Shown: positions 53,669 to 62,164 of the stretch, one piece after another
Position numbering within the stretch: position 1 is the stretch's first letter
Layout: the number at the start of each line of letters is the position of its first letter
Program-made: the position numbers and the translations under genes
Notes under the pieces: model-generated
What the model was told of the DNA's origin: nothing
Seen by the model: the letters and a program-made list of their open reading frames with translations, nothing else
The model's database searches: none
Source of the DNA: Alviniconcha marisindica
Lineage: Eukaryota; Mollusca; Gastropoda; Provannidae
Length of the DNA: 64,000 bases
Assembly (NCBI GenBank): GCA_018857735.1
Contig: JABMCL010002130.1
Span: 827,501 to 891,500, forward strand
Reading direction: 5' to 3'

Positions 53669-55763
53669 TAGTCGGGTGGCATCCTAACTAGGTGTGTTGG
53701 TGTGCCATGCTGCCTGACAAGTGTTCACCCCAGCCTCAGACTTACAGTGTGATGGCGTTTCTTGATTTCCTTGACTCCAGACAGATTTTATGTGACAGAG
53801 AGAAAACCCAGTCTGCTCATGGCAACGGTTGTGCAAAAGCTGGCTGACAGTTATGACACCGGGATTTCTCCAGGTTAGTGCACATGTGGGTTGAACACAG
53901 TACTGAAGGGGATTTGTAGGGCTCTGATCTTCCACATGTGGGTTGAACACAGTACTGAAGGGGATTTGTAGGGCTCTGATCTTCCACATGTGGGTTGAAC
54001 ACAGTACTGAAGGGGATTTGTAGGGCTCTGATCTTCCACATGTGGGTTGAACACAGTACTGAAGGGGATTTGTAGGGCTCTGATCTTCCACATGTGGGTT
54101 GAACACAGTACTGAAGGGGGTTTGTAGGGCTCTGATCTTCCACATGTGGGTTGAACACAGTACTGAAGGGGATTTGTAGGGCTCTGATCTTCCACATGTG
54201 GGTTGAACACAGTACTGAAGGGGATTTGTAGGGCTCTGATCTTCCACATGTGGGTTGAACACAGTACTGAAGGGGATTTGTAGGGCTCTGATCTTCCACA
54301 TGTGGGTTGAACACAGTACTGAAGGGGATTTGTAGGGCTCTGATCTTCCACATGTGGGTTGAACACAGTACTGAAGGGGATTTGTAGGGCTCTGATCTTC
54401 CACATGTGGGTTGAACACAGTACTGAAGGGGATTTGTAGGGCTCTGATCTTCCACATGTGGGTTGAACACAGTACTGAAGGGGATTTGTAGGACACTGAT
54501 CTTCCACATGTGGGTTGAACACAGTACTGAAGGGGGTTTGTAGGGCGCTGATCTTCCACACATGGTGTGAGTCCAGAGTGTTTTACAGCAACAATCGCAC
54601 ACATGCAAAGATACACACACAGACAACAATCCCACACACACGTGCAAAGATGCACACACCACACATTGTGTTTGAGTGTGCCAGTTTTATGATGTATTTG
54701 TAAATCAGTGTAGTGCTGTTAAATTACAATTGCTGCTATATAATACAAGCGCCTTTTAGTATCAAATGGGTGATATTGCTAGTTTATATCTTTCTGTTTA
54801 CTTCACGGTGGGGGGGGGGGGGGGGGGGGGGTTCAATGCTCATTACCATTCCTATGCCTATTTTGGTCTCGCCTTTAAAGGTGATTGCATATCAGCAGTG
54901 GTGTTGGTCAGGTATGTGGAGAACACAACAGCTTTGTGCACTAGCAGCAGTAGTGTTGGTCGGGTACCTGGAGAACACAACAGCTTTGTGCACTAGCAGT
55001 AGTGTTGGTCGGGTACGTGGAGAACACAACAGCTTTGTGCACTAGCAGCAGTAGTATTGGTCGGGTACCTGGAGAACACAACAGCTTTGTGCACTAGCAG
55101 TCGTGTTGGTCGGGTACGTGGAGAACACAAGAGCTTTGTGCACTAGCAGCGGTAGTGTTGGCTGGGTATGTGGAGAACACAACAGCTTTGTGCACTAGCA
55201 GTCGTGTTGGTCGGATACGTGGAGAACACAACAGCTTTGTGCACTAGCAGTTGTGTTGGTCGGGTACCTGGAGAACACAACAGCTTTGTGCACTAGCAGC
55301 GGTAGTGTTGGTCGGGTACCTGGAGAACACAACAGCTTTGTGCACTAGCAGCGGTAGTGTTGGTCGGGTACCTGGAGAACACAACAGCTTTGTGCACTAG
55401 CAGCGGTAGTGTTGGTCGGGTACCTGCAGAACACAACAGCTTTGTGCACTAGCAGCAGTGTGAATCCTAACAAGATTCCCGCTGCTGCCTTGCTGCACAA
55501 GTGGAATCCTGTATTCATCTTTTTTTATGTACCCAGTTCTTGCCGTCGTCAGTGTTGCTGACGTAGGCTCGTAGCTAAGTCTTTCCCGTGCTTTTTCTTT
55601 TTCAGTGGCAGTGGAAGCTCACTTGAAACTTCTGCAGGAGCTGGCCCCAAAATGGCTGCAGGTTATTGAGATCAGCCGAGGAAAGTACGTCAAGATAGAC
55701 AAGAACATGGACATTTCTTCGATTATCACAGAAATCACCAATTTAGCCAAGAGCCGAAAGTAG
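40058..55763 (+). CDS. CDT1: CDT1 DNA replication licensing factor, 11 exons, complete
   Basis: CDT1 loads the MCM2-7 helicase on origins in G1 together with ORC and CDC6, and is inhibited by geminin and destroyed in S phase by CRL4-Cdt2. The 11 exons join in phase into 786 codons, longer than the roughly 550 of mammals because of an extended N-terminal region. Order: PIP-box degron (QARVNDFF, residues 3-10) followed by KKR; basic NLS-like KRRK; long acidic, phospho-rich disordered part (about 30-330); helical geminin-contact-like segment (335-380); middle winged helix (about 415-550, with PGKYQRLLTLF, QMKTVYPTAYTFRQE and the conserved LTRWHPRF just after it); linker; C-terminal winged helix (about 665-786, ending ITEITNLAKSRK). 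The start has an A at -3 and G at +4. Odd points: the degron has N where T is usual, and intron 9 is U12-type. Confidence 0.95.
40925..41435 (+). pseudogene. CR1-type LINE reverse-transcriptase C-terminal fragment
   Basis: The plus frame contains VPNNPYLGVSSYQISNGTHT, LHNLRRNLRNYPQDGRHTAH, STLECGTPRFHSHADIDQIQ and then a frame break before ACATGTTTTG. This is the thumb/C-terminal block (LRRNLRNCP ... STLEYG ... DIDQIE) of non-LTR elements. The end (41250-41435) is tandemly repeated with a unit of about 70 bp. It lies in CDT1 intron 1 in sense orientation. Confidence 0.75.
41439..41554. repeat. Dispersed repeat, copy 1 of 2
   Basis: TCTGCAAGCCGGCTGCTACT and CAGTCTGGGGCCAAGTGGGT also occur at 43291-43402 in the same order and orientation with a few differences. 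Confidence 0.8.
42367..42693 (+). CDS. CDT1: CDT1 exon 2 (residues 226-334), acidic linker
   Basis: Encodes an acidic, proline-containing disordered segment with PISPLPGTPQK, a likely CDK-type site cluster, then ASMERCRQLQAPG. Acceptor TTTGCAG, donor GAG|GTATTA; phase 0 both sides. It has no domain, so the call rests on phase and position. Confidence 0.82.
43291..43402. repeat. Dispersed repeat, copy 2 of 2
   Basis: Second copy of the element at 41439, in CDT1 intron 2. Family unknown; both copies end in TGGGTTAA. Confidence 0.8.
43958..44166 (+). CDS. CDT1: CDT1 exon 3 (residues 335-403), helical segment
   Basis: Encodes VRKRLSECGKLDTLKSKLAE and MNQSLKAIRKIAADKNKAEA, amphipathic helices where vertebrate CDT1 contacts geminin. 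The function is inferred from position. Ends phase 2 at AA|GTAAGA; an in-frame stop follows at once if unspliced. Confidence 0.88.
44270..44740. repeat. 68-73-bp array containing the CDT1 exon 4 acceptor
   Basis: GTACAGAAAGAGGCCAG recurs with CAG ends at 44303, 44371, 44439, 44512, 44585, 44653 and 44724, the last being the true acceptor. About 30 exon bases are present in each copy in diverged form. Confidence 0.94.
44725..44916 (+). CDS. CDT1: CDT1 exon 4 (residues 404-467), middle winged helix
   Basis: Encodes RPAYERYEYLAKEEPPALAL, LPGKYQRLLTLFQGTDTVVS and ITFSKLQSAVQSMTRK, the start of the CDT1 domain. Its CAG acceptor and first bases are repeated six times in the array just upstream. 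Donor AA|GTGAGT. Confidence 0.94.
45290..45438 (-). mobile_element. tRNA-headed SINE head, second family
   Basis: Reversed B box GGATTTGAACC (45374-45384) and reversed A-box region CGCTAAGCCACG (45424-45435). The body differs from the 34.4-kb family. Confidence 0.6.
45440..46020. repeat. 29-bp-class minisatellite in CDT1 intron 4, about 19 copies
   Basis: Unit TTTTCCTGGCCAAATATAAC with ATTATTTGTTCTG; two variants (TATAACATT and TATACAATT) are interspersed. Confidence 0.95.
46108..46215. mobile_element. Partial copy of the 28.0-kb TIR element (left end)
   Basis: TTAAGCCTCTTCTTAATTGG and CCGCCGAACATACTTCAGAC follow the left end of the 28029 element, including its inner second motif TTTCTTAACTGAG. 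It begins TTAA. Confidence 0.7.
46286..46434 (+). CDS. CDT1: CDT1 exon 5 (residues 468-517), middle winged helix
   Basis: Encodes GQMKTVYPTAYTFRQEKGLP and HGYQLTVEPNLQG, the most diagnostic CDT1 block. Acceptor TCTTTACAG, donor GAAG|GTCAGT, phase 1 out. Confidence 0.96.
46757..46893. repeat. 47-bp repeat, three copies
   Basis: Unit ACAGGTGTGTATTCAGAACT with ATTAATATACTGCAGCACC, in CDT1 intron 5. Confidence 0.93.
47041..47064 (+). repeat. G homopolymer, 24 bases
   Basis: Uninterrupted G run about 90 bases upstream of the CDT1 exon 6 acceptor. Confidence 0.95.
47156..47259 (+). CDS. CDT1: CDT1 exon 6 (residues 518-552)
   Basis: Encodes SASAMLKRKRIFHNSLISVT and KEHHA, matching the vertebrate RRxIFxxxLxxxVKEHH pattern. 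Acceptor ACTTTCAG, donor GCT|GTAAGT. Confidence 0.95.
47345..47698. repeat. 24-bp minisatellite, about 15 copies
   Basis: Unit TTGGTTGATATTTCATGTCA with TCTTC or TCTTT, in CDT1 intron 6. Confidence 0.95.
48391..48576 (+). CDS. CDT1: CDT1 exon 7 (residues 553-614)
   Basis: Encodes KLTRWHPRFALDSVPDIEPS, a hallmark of CDT1, then a proline-rich linker and a helix. Acceptor TTTGTGCAG, donor AGG|GTGAGG, phase 0 both sides. Confidence 0.96.
48665..48832. repeat. 57-bp repeat, three copies
   Basis: Unit CACACGTTGTTTGCTTACCA with CTCGGATCTGGATGCTGATG, in CDT1 intron 7. Confidence 0.94.
48942..49198. repeat. 22-24-bp minisatellite, about 12 copies
   Basis: Unit AGTTCCACATGGACAGACAC with TCC; variants ATCTCC and GTTCT. 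Confidence 0.94.
49441..49599 (+). CDS. CDT1: CDT1 exon 8 (residues 615-667), linker
   Basis: Encodes a flexible S/A/Q-rich linker ending YKGIPLALLEK, which leads into the IRAKEA motif of exon 9. The last 19 bases and the donor core are duplicated 29 bp downstream, giving a second potential donor. Confidence 0.92.
49580..49632 (+). repeat. CDT1: 29-bp duplication of the CDT1 exon 8 end and donor
   Basis: CTCTGGCGTTGCTGGAAAAG with GT at 49600 is followed at 29 bp by CTCTGGCATTGCTGGAAAAG with GT at 49629. Only two copies, one substitution. Confidence 0.93.
49800..49956. repeat. Minisatellite, left part, split by a transposon
   Basis: Copies of GTCCAGTGACTTCCATGCAG with CTCCAGATAAAACCCCAGTG. 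The same array resumes at 52635, showing that the element between is an insertion. Confidence 0.88.
49957..52634. mobile_element. 2678-bp TIR transposon, probably non-autonomous
   Basis: Ends are perfect 17-bp inverted repeats GTAGCTATGCAACAGCC (49957-49973 and reverse at 52618-52634), flanked by direct ATGCA copies (49952-49956 and 52635-52639). Removing the element and one ATGCA restores a normal unit of the host minisatellite (TGACTTCCATGCAGCACC). The left 2 kb is AT-rich with recurrent GCATAAATTAGCAT; the right 500 bp is CpG-rich. Open frames of about 95-126 codons inside match no transposase I know. The 5-bp duplication does not suit hAT, piggyBac, Tc1 or Harbinger; the superfamily is unassigned. 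Confidence 0.85.
51950..52440 (-). other. CpG-rich segment inside the transposon, promoter-like
   Basis: Much higher GC/CpG than the rest of the element. On the minus strand an ATTGG/CCAAT box (CAGCCAATCAGAAG, near 52288-52301) is followed by ATGGCG|GTAAGT (52229 downward), the form of a short first exon with donor. Could be a captured host promoter; no gene identified. Confidence 0.4.
52635..52800. repeat. Minisatellite, right part, split by a transposon
   Basis: Three copies of CATGCAACACCTGTCAAAAG with ACTCCAGATAAAA, continuing the array interrupted at 49956. Confidence 0.88.
53324..53436 (+). CDS. CDT1: CDT1 exon 9 (residues 668-704)
   Basis: Encodes IRAKEAAKTRAALTRDPEED and GRLPSLIRSLRA, the conserved helix before the C-terminal winged helix. 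Ends phase 2 at GC|GTATCCTTTG, a U12-type donor. Confidence 0.95.
53437..53784 (+). other. CDT1: U12-type (minor spliceosome) intron 9 of CDT1
   Basis: The donor GTATCCTTTG (53437-53446) equals the U12 5' splice-site consensus. TTCCTTGAC (53767-53775) matches the U12 branch-site consensus TTCCTTRAC; its adenosine is 10 bases before the intron end at CAG (53782-53784), and no pyrimidine tract lies between. The reading frame independently requires this acceptor: the earlier AG at 53779-53780 would break the conserved FYVTERKPSLLM. Confidence 0.9.
53618..53664. repeat. (CA)n microsatellite in the U12-type intron
   Basis: Pure CA run about 120 bases upstream of the U12 branch site. Confidence 0.95.
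53785..53873 (+). CDS. CDT1: CDT1 exon 10 (residues 705-734), C-terminal winged helix
   Basis: Encodes FYVTERKPSLLMATVVQKLA and DSYDTGISP, corresponding to the vertebrate SERKPALSMEVACARM block. Phase 1 out at CCAG|GTTAGT; a 52-bp minisatellite starts six bases into the intron. Confidence 0.95.
53880..54560. repeat. 52-bp minisatellite in CDT1 intron 10, 13 copies
   Basis: Unit CACATGTGGGTTGAACACAG with TACTGAAGGGGATTTGTAGG; copies nearly identical. Starts six bases after the donor. Three minus frames are open (up to 326 codons), due only to the unit. Confidence 0.96.
54810..54831 (+). repeat. G homopolymer of about 21 bases
   Basis: Uninterrupted G run in CDT1 intron 10. Confidence 0.95.
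54890..55460. repeat. About 50-bp minisatellite in CDT1 intron 10, 11 copies
   Basis: Unit GTGTTGGTCGGGTACCTGGA with GAACACAACAGCTTTGTGCA and CTAGCAGCGGTA; a 6-bp CAGCGG/CAGT length variant alternates. Ends about 145 bases before exon 11. Confidence 0.95.
55606..55763 (+). CDS. CDT1: CDT1 exon 11 (residues 735-786) and stop
   Basis: Encodes EAHLKLLQELAPKWLQVIEI and RGKYVKIDK, then ends ITNLAKSRK and TAG at 55761-55763. Acceptor CTTTTTCAG. This is the C-terminal winged helix that binds MCM. Confidence 0.96.
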
Positions 55764-56215
55764 TCAAAAGTGTGCCTGCTTTTGCATGTGATTCCAGTTC
55801 ATCTCACTTTGAAGTGGGAGGTGTTTGATAAATGATAATCATATGCTGTATTCCAGCAACAAGTTGACTGAACATCAAGTAGAGAGACCCGTGGTGATCT
55901 GTGCGGCATTAGTCTCTTCCTGAAACCTTGTTGTTGCTGTACATAGTTATTACACAGGAGTTATTGGAGGGCAATCTAAATGTGCTGTGAAGTCGTTTGG
56001 CAAAGTAGCTTCAGCCATTTTCCAAGGCTTTCTCCGTCAGAGTTCCACAGCAGGTTAGGCTGTACGAAGGCCTGGCAACGTGGCTGAGGCTGAGTGCTGA
56101 TGGGCTGGTCGGTTTGTCAGACGTGACTGGCCATCGGCCATTTCTGACTGCAAGGCATTTCAGCCTGCAGGCAGTGGAGGAAGAAACTGACGCTGAAAAG
56201 ATTGATGGTTTGATT
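55764..56215 (+). other. CDT1: CDT1 3' flank / probable 3' UTR
   Basis: Unique sequence after the stop with no open frame of note. No AATAAA lies close; plus-strand AATAAA hexamers occur only at 57247, 57473 and 58216. The true cleavage site is unresolved and may use a variant signal. Confidence 0.4.
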
Positions 56216-56219
56216 GTCC

Positions 56220-56425
56220 TGTTGGAGCATCAGCGGATGCTGTGTGACTCATCTGATCACAGTTGGAGCATCAGCGGATGCTGTGTGACTCATCTGATCA
56301 CAGTTGGAGCATCAGTGGATGCTGTGTGACTCATCTGATCACAGTTGGAGCATCAGTGGATGCAGTGTGACTCATCTGATCACAGTTGGAGCATCAGCGG
56401 ATGCTGTGGGACTCATCTGATCGCA
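56220..56425. repeat. 45-bp repeat, 4.5 copies
   Basis: Unit GGAGCATCAGCGGATGCTGT with GTGACTCATCTGATCACAGT, downstream of CDT1 and possibly within its 3' UTR. Confidence 0.93.
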
Positions 56426-56429
56426 GTTT

Positions 56430-57520
56430 GCAAGAACTAAAACAAAAGGGGTGTGCTTCCGCAGCTAATCACCAGATTCTGGTGCAGATAACCCGCCATT
56501 TCAGTACTTGAACAGAAGTGACTGAAGGTATCTTTGCTAAGTGGGCATTCAAGTGGGTGAAGCTGTGTTAAGAGCAGCCTTTAACTGTAATTTGTAACTG
56601 TTGTCATGTCCGTTTTGGGTGTGCATCTTTTTAAAGAAAGTCTCTCTGGGGTTATATTGATGTTGAAGTCAGCCTATCGTTGCATTCGGTCCTGAAGGGG
56701 TCCAGCAGCTTACAACTTCCTGTGATTCAGTTTCATTTACCCCTCTCTGACTGGACTTCTCAGTGACGGTCACAGCATCACCTTCCACACTGGGCAGTTC
56801 AAGTAGTGTAAGTTTCAGGCAAAGCCTAGGCTTTTTTGTTAGTTTTGGTTGTGCGTACCGTAGAGGTTCTGTTGTTTTAGATTATTTACCATTGTTTTCA
56901 TTTGCATGCTTACATTTTTTTAATGTCTGAAATTTTTATTCACCCTGATTTTTAACAGATTTTAGAAAGGTAACTCCCTGTAGTAACACTTGGCAGTTCA
57001 CAAACTGGATAACTCACAAAACAGATAACTTTCAAAGCCATGAAGGCAGCTGTCTTGTAAGTCACAACAAAATCTACATGCAGAGTGAGTAGATACATTA
57101 CCATGCAAAATATGAGAAAGGAATAGCAGTGCTATAGGGTACAGATTTTGTCTGGGGTGTGTGGGCCAGTCTCGTACAAGCCATTGACTGTGTGTGACAT
57201 AGCAAGGTGGTAGACTGTGACATAGCTAGGTGATAGATTAAAATTAAATAAAAACCTAATGATTTGTATTTGAGAGTTTACATTTTGGTTTGACACAGAG
57301 AAAGCATTATTCCAGGTAATTTTGGGTTTGCTATAACTAAGTATTAGTGTATGCAGATTGAGAGAAAGGGGGCGTGTGTCTAAGAGTGTGTATGTGCGTG
57401 TGGTTCATGATTTAGAATTATTATGTTCTTCGTTGTGCGATCGAATGACAGCTTTAATTTCCCACTGGTATTAATAAATTCTATTGTTATTGTTAGACTG
57501 TGACATAGCTAGGTGGTAGA
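56430..57520. other. Unique DNA downstream of CDT1
   Basis: No supportable coding exon. Contains plus-strand AATAAA at 57247-57252 and 57473-57478, candidate but unproven ends for a long CDT1 3' UTR. Confidence 0.4.
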
Positions 57521-57524
57521 CTGA

Positions 57525-58000
57525 CATGGCAAGGCGTACAGGTGGGCGTGCAGTCAGCTGTGGCCGGCCGTGGGTCCTTGCGCTCCATAGCAAGGTGGGC
57601 GTGCAGTCAGCTGTGGCCGGCCGTGGGTCCTTGCGCTCCATAGCAAGGTGGGCGTGCAGTCAGCTGTGGCCGGCAGTGGGTCCTTGCGCTCCATAGCTAG
57701 GTGGTAGACTGTGACATAGCAAGGTGGGCGTGCAGTCAGCTGTGGCCGGCCGTGGGTCCTTGCGCTCCATAGCTAGTGGTAGACTGTGACATAGCAAGGT
57801 GGGCGTGCAGTCAGCTGTGGCGGTCGCGGGTCCTTGCGCTCCATAGCTAGGTGGTAGACTGTGACATAGCAAGGTGGGCGTGCAGTCAGCTGTGGCCGGC
57901 AGTGGGTCCTTGCGCTCCATAGCTAGGTGGTAGACTGTGACATAGCAAGGTGGGCGTGCAGTCAGCTGTGGCTGGTCGCGGGTCCTTGCGCTGTACAGTT
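57525..58000. repeat. Mixed 50/75-bp GC-rich minisatellite, about seven copies
   Basis: Core GGGCGTGCAGTCAGCTGTGG with CCGGCCGTGGGTCCTTGCGC; an optional module GTAGACTGTGACATAGC gives the longer unit. Confidence 0.94.
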
Positions 58001-58139
58001 TGTTGTGAAGACAGACCATGGACATCAACGTGAACGTGGAACAGTCTAAGACCGACACACCCAGTGGAGAAGTTCCAGGTTTCAGTGCGTTCTGACAGTG
58101 ACTTGGTGGCTTCAAGACGGGTGTTCCTTCGTGCAAGAG

Positions 58140-58925
58140 GTCAATGGCGGCAGGTTTTACTTCAGTGTCCCAGGGGTATTCATCAGTTCACAAAGTGTAG
58201 TATGTATGTGTCCCTAATAAATATTAACACATTATGATGTCTTACTTTCCTTCTTTCTCCCAGTCTTACATTCTGTCTCTCTTGCTCTCTCTGCCCATCT
58301 GTGTATGCTACTGGATGTGAAACGGATGAAGCAGCGGGTTGTGTGGTTGTCTTTTATCTTGACAAGCTCTCCCTCAAACAGTTACATTCTCATGTTCCAT
58401 ATCTAATTATGTACCTACCCACTAGCAAATGTCTTACTGTTCTCTCTCTCTCTCTCATCTCTCGCATGCTGCACACACACACACACGCTGAAAACGATCG
58501 TGGCATGAAATTTTACTTGAAATGAGTGAGACGAGGACTGTACAGCAAGTATGAACAGTTACAGGGTACAAGTACGAAACAGTGCAGAACAATAGTAGAA
58601 CGTGCACAAGTCCAACAGAAGTAAACACCAAAAGCACAATTCCAACCCGCTCAGACCCAGTCACCTGTATTGGAACAAAACCAGACACCAAAAGCACAAT
58701 TCCTAGCCGCTCAGCCCAGTCACCTACACTAACACGAACGAACAGAAAACGGTCCTTAGCTTGTGCTAATACAGCAAGACAAAATCCCGTGTTTTGACTG
58801 GACCTAGGGTGTCTACAGGAAGGGCACAAGTGGGTCTTTCAGCACTATGGCACTTGGAGGTGATGTCAAACACCAGACAGCATGTCTTTTTCAGAACAAT
58901 TCTGAAGGAGACGGTCTTTACTTTT
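58140..58925. other. Unique DNA, no gene seen
   Basis: AATAAA at 58216-58221; short CT and CA runs at 58441-58490; a 58600-58710 duplication (ACCAAAAGCACAATTCCAAC twice). No exon identified on either strand. Confidence 0.5.
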
Positions 58926-58929
58926 GCAT

Positions 58930-59152
58930 TTCTCCTCCCAATCATACTATGAAAGACCTACAACAACAAACTTCAGGTGTTGTGTCACTCCTCCCAGTCA
59001 AACTATGACAGACCTACAACAACAAAATTCAGGTGTTGTGTCACTCCTCCCAACCATACTATATATGACAGACCAACAACAACAAAATTCAGGTGTTGTG
59101 TCACTCCCAGTCATACTATGTATATGACTGACCAACAACAAAATTCAGGTGT
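58930..59152. repeat. About 58-bp repeat, four copies
   Basis: Unit AACAACAAAATTCAGGTGTT with GTGTCACTCCTCCCA and CATACTATGACAGACC. Confidence 0.9.
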
Positions 59153-59154
59153 TG

Positions 59155-59785
59155 TCAGCAGTTAGTCATTATCACAAAACAACTGGATTGTGAACCTCAA
59201 TGGTAATTACAATCAAAGAGCCCACGACAAATTTAGTTTTTGCAAATGAAATGTAAGCTAACTCGCACCATAACTTCGTCTAACATCACAAAACAAAAAC
59301 AAACAAAAAAAGGTGGGAGTCTTTACTAGAATTACAACAAACGGTGCATTTTTATTATTTTTTATCAATTGTGTTCTTGTGACTGACACACCCAGCAGAC
59401 ATACAATTTGAGTTTTAAGTGGTCACGCTGTACACTAAATTGCAAGCACGCTGTATTTTCATTGAAATACCACAGCCTTACTACTTACAAATGGGAATAA
59501 TAGCCAACAACACGTGTAAACTTCAGTTGCTGTGAGAGGAGTCTAAAGAACTGTCAGGATATCAGACACCAAAACAAACATGCAAATCCACTCTTCACCC
59601 AGCAGTGCAAGCAAACCATGACCTTTTAAGAAGACAGACTGCATGTTTACTGCAGACTGGGCTCATAACCAGCAACAAGTTGTACTTAAGAGTGAGTCAG
59701 AAAATCTAATTACACCAGGAACTACACAATCATTTACAAGGACCCAGCACAGGACCACTTGCTTTCCTGGTTCATTGTACAGCAT
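59155..59785. other. Unique AT-rich DNA, nothing identified
   Basis: No open frame with coding character, no element recognised. Confidence 0.55.
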
Positions 59786-60195
59786 ACATAATGACCTAAC
59801 ACGGGACCATTTTCTTTCCCAGTTCATTCTATAGCATACACAGGACCATTTTCTTTCCCAGTTCGTTCTATAGCATACACAGGACCATTTTCTTTCCCAG
59901 TTCATTCTATAGCATACACAGGACCATTTTCTTTCCCAGTTCATTCTATAGCATACACAGGACCATTTTCTTTCCTGGTTCATTGTACAGCATACACAAT
60001 GACCTAACACAGGACCATTTTCTTTCCTGGTTCATTGTACAGCATACACAATGACCTAACACAGGACCATTTTCTTTCCCAGGTTCATTCTATAGCAGGC
60101 ACAGGACCATTTTCTTTCCTGGTTCATTATACAACATACACAATGACCTAACACAGGACCATTTTCTTTCCCAGTTCATTCTATAGCATACACAA
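59740..60195. repeat. 36-46-bp minisatellite, about ten copies
   Basis: Unit ACAGGACCATTTTCTTTCCC with AGTTCATTCTATAGCATAC; a longer variant adds AATGACCTAAC. Confidence 0.93.
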
Positions 60196-60199
60196 TGAA

Positions 60200-62030
60200 A
60201 GCGCTACCCCCCAAAAATGTTGCATGATATCAACTGTGACAATAAATAAAATGAAACATTTACACTGTGGTTACAGAATGAATGATGAAATAAATCATAA
60301 ATGCTTAGAAGCAACTGCAATATCGGGTCAGAAATCACATTAAAATAAAATAATAAAAGTGCTTCTTTGCTGAAGGTTCTACACAACTTACACCCGTAAC
60401 CCTTTCACTGCCATGCTTGCGTGAAAACAGTGCGAAATTTAAATACCATAGATTTATCTTTTTTAAATTCACATTTGCAAGAGAAGGGATTTGTGTGGAA
60501 ATGAACAGCATTGAAAGCAGATTTGTTTTAGGACAAAAATGTATCTTGCTTGCAGGCATGTGTTGTTCGTGCACTCTTCAGCCTGGAACCCTTACAGGTT
60601 GGGGCTGTGAAGGGGTTAAGCTACATTTCCATATCCATGGGTGTGGTGCTGGGACGCAGACGGCACGACATGCTGTCAGTTGGTAGTGCGTTTCCATGTA
60701 CACCAGCACCATATGCAGTTCTCTACCTTTTGCTGAACACAACACACTGATCAAGAACTCACTGGCAGATCTAAAACAAAACAACAACAAAACAAGTTTT
60801 TAAAAATGGCAGTGTACATGCCATGAAGAAAACCAAATGAAAATTATCGTTCAACGTATCGGCACTTTCCACAAATATTGCACTTTCAAAAGGAAGTACA
60901 GGAAAAGGAGTGAGAACGGAAGCGTGCCTCGGCAATGAAGGCACAGTCAATCACTCCCTGGCATCAAGTGTCTGCAAGATGACAACCAGATGAAGAAAGA
61001 TGCTATGCTTTCCTACATTTGTGACTGTTTTCTACATCGCAATTGCTGTTGCGGCACAGTAACGATGCCAGAAGAAAGCAGCTTCAGTCCACAGATCGAC
61101 TGGAACAACCAAGGGCCTGTGCTACCAGCATGTGCTCCACACAGGTCGTGGCAAAATTCTCCAGAATGATGCCAGTGTCCAAGTTAATCCATACAGTCTG
61201 GGCAGTACAGCTCTATGACAGCTGGCTTTCCTGGAGGGGGTGGGGGTGTCCTCAGAGGAGCAAAGAAACGTGCAAACTGATTCTCTGTGCACCTTCTCCT
61301 CCTCTTCAAAACATATATATACACACACAAACACTGGGGAATGCTTTTCACTATCCATCCAGGGAATATTTTGATTAAATGCATGTTTAACTTCTATAAC
61401 CTTCCTTGCTAGGTGGTTCTTTGGACTATAATCAATAATTACACCCTCTGTTTACAGATCACAGTCAATTGACAGTACTTGAAAAACTGACTCTCAACCA
61501 AGTATGAATTTAAAAAATCCCCCCAAAAATCCATTAAAAAACAAAAATCAAACATGACAAAAATTATCGTGTAAATACAAAGTAAAAAAGTTTAGTTAAT
61601 CTCATCAGCAAACCAAGACCATACCCATTAAAAGTAACACTGTATTTCATCATAAATATAATCATGCCATCTACATTTTCAGTGTTAATTGGGAGGGCGG
61701 GGGGCTGTCTTAACACTGCAGTATGACAGCTCACTGAAATATTTCAGTTTACCACTGGTAGTTGTACTTACAGTCATTGCTGTAATGTTGACTACGGAAA
61801 ACAAAGTGTGACTGGTGGCAAGCACGGTGCAACTGCTACCCTCTCCACACAGCTGTCCCAAAACAACCAAATCAAGGAGTCAGTAGCTTGAGGATCAAAG
61901 GTATTTTCAGTATTCTGATCAGATCCAATCACATTCAGCCTTCTGCTGGTAAAAGGACAGTCATAGCTGAAAGACTGTCTTAAACAGAAGATAAAAAAGT
62001 TACAGTTAGCTATAGTTTCAACTAAGGTCA
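60200..62030. other. Unique DNA, possible 3' UTR of a gene to the right
   Basis: AT-rich with several minus-strand polyadenylation-like TTTATT sites (60240-60355), which would suit the end of a convergent gene outside the window. I find no exon, so this is a guess. Confidence 0.25.
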
Positions 62031-62108
62031 CGGTGAACACTTCCATGCAAAGTACATTAAAATAGTTTCAACTAAGGTCACGGTGAACACTTCCATGCAA
62101 AGTACATT
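62022..62108. repeat. 42-bp tandem duplication
   Basis: ATAGTTTCAACTAAGGTCAC through AAAGTACATTAA occurs twice in succession. Confidence 0.9.
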
Positions 62109-62164
62109 AATATTATATTGGAAGATCACATGTGAAACAGCATTTCAAAATATTTCTTAACAGG

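Noticed and set aside
53684..54664. 326-codon minus frame in CDT1 intron 10
   Set aside because: 52-bp unit without stops opens every frame; antisense to an intron and no domain.
56100..56330. Additional coding exon downstream of CDT1
   Set aside because: The open frame runs into a 45-bp repeat and has no homology; CDT1 already ends properly at 55763.
60200..62046. Exons of a third gene on the minus strand
   Set aside because: Open frames are short, with no conserved motif or consistent splice phases.
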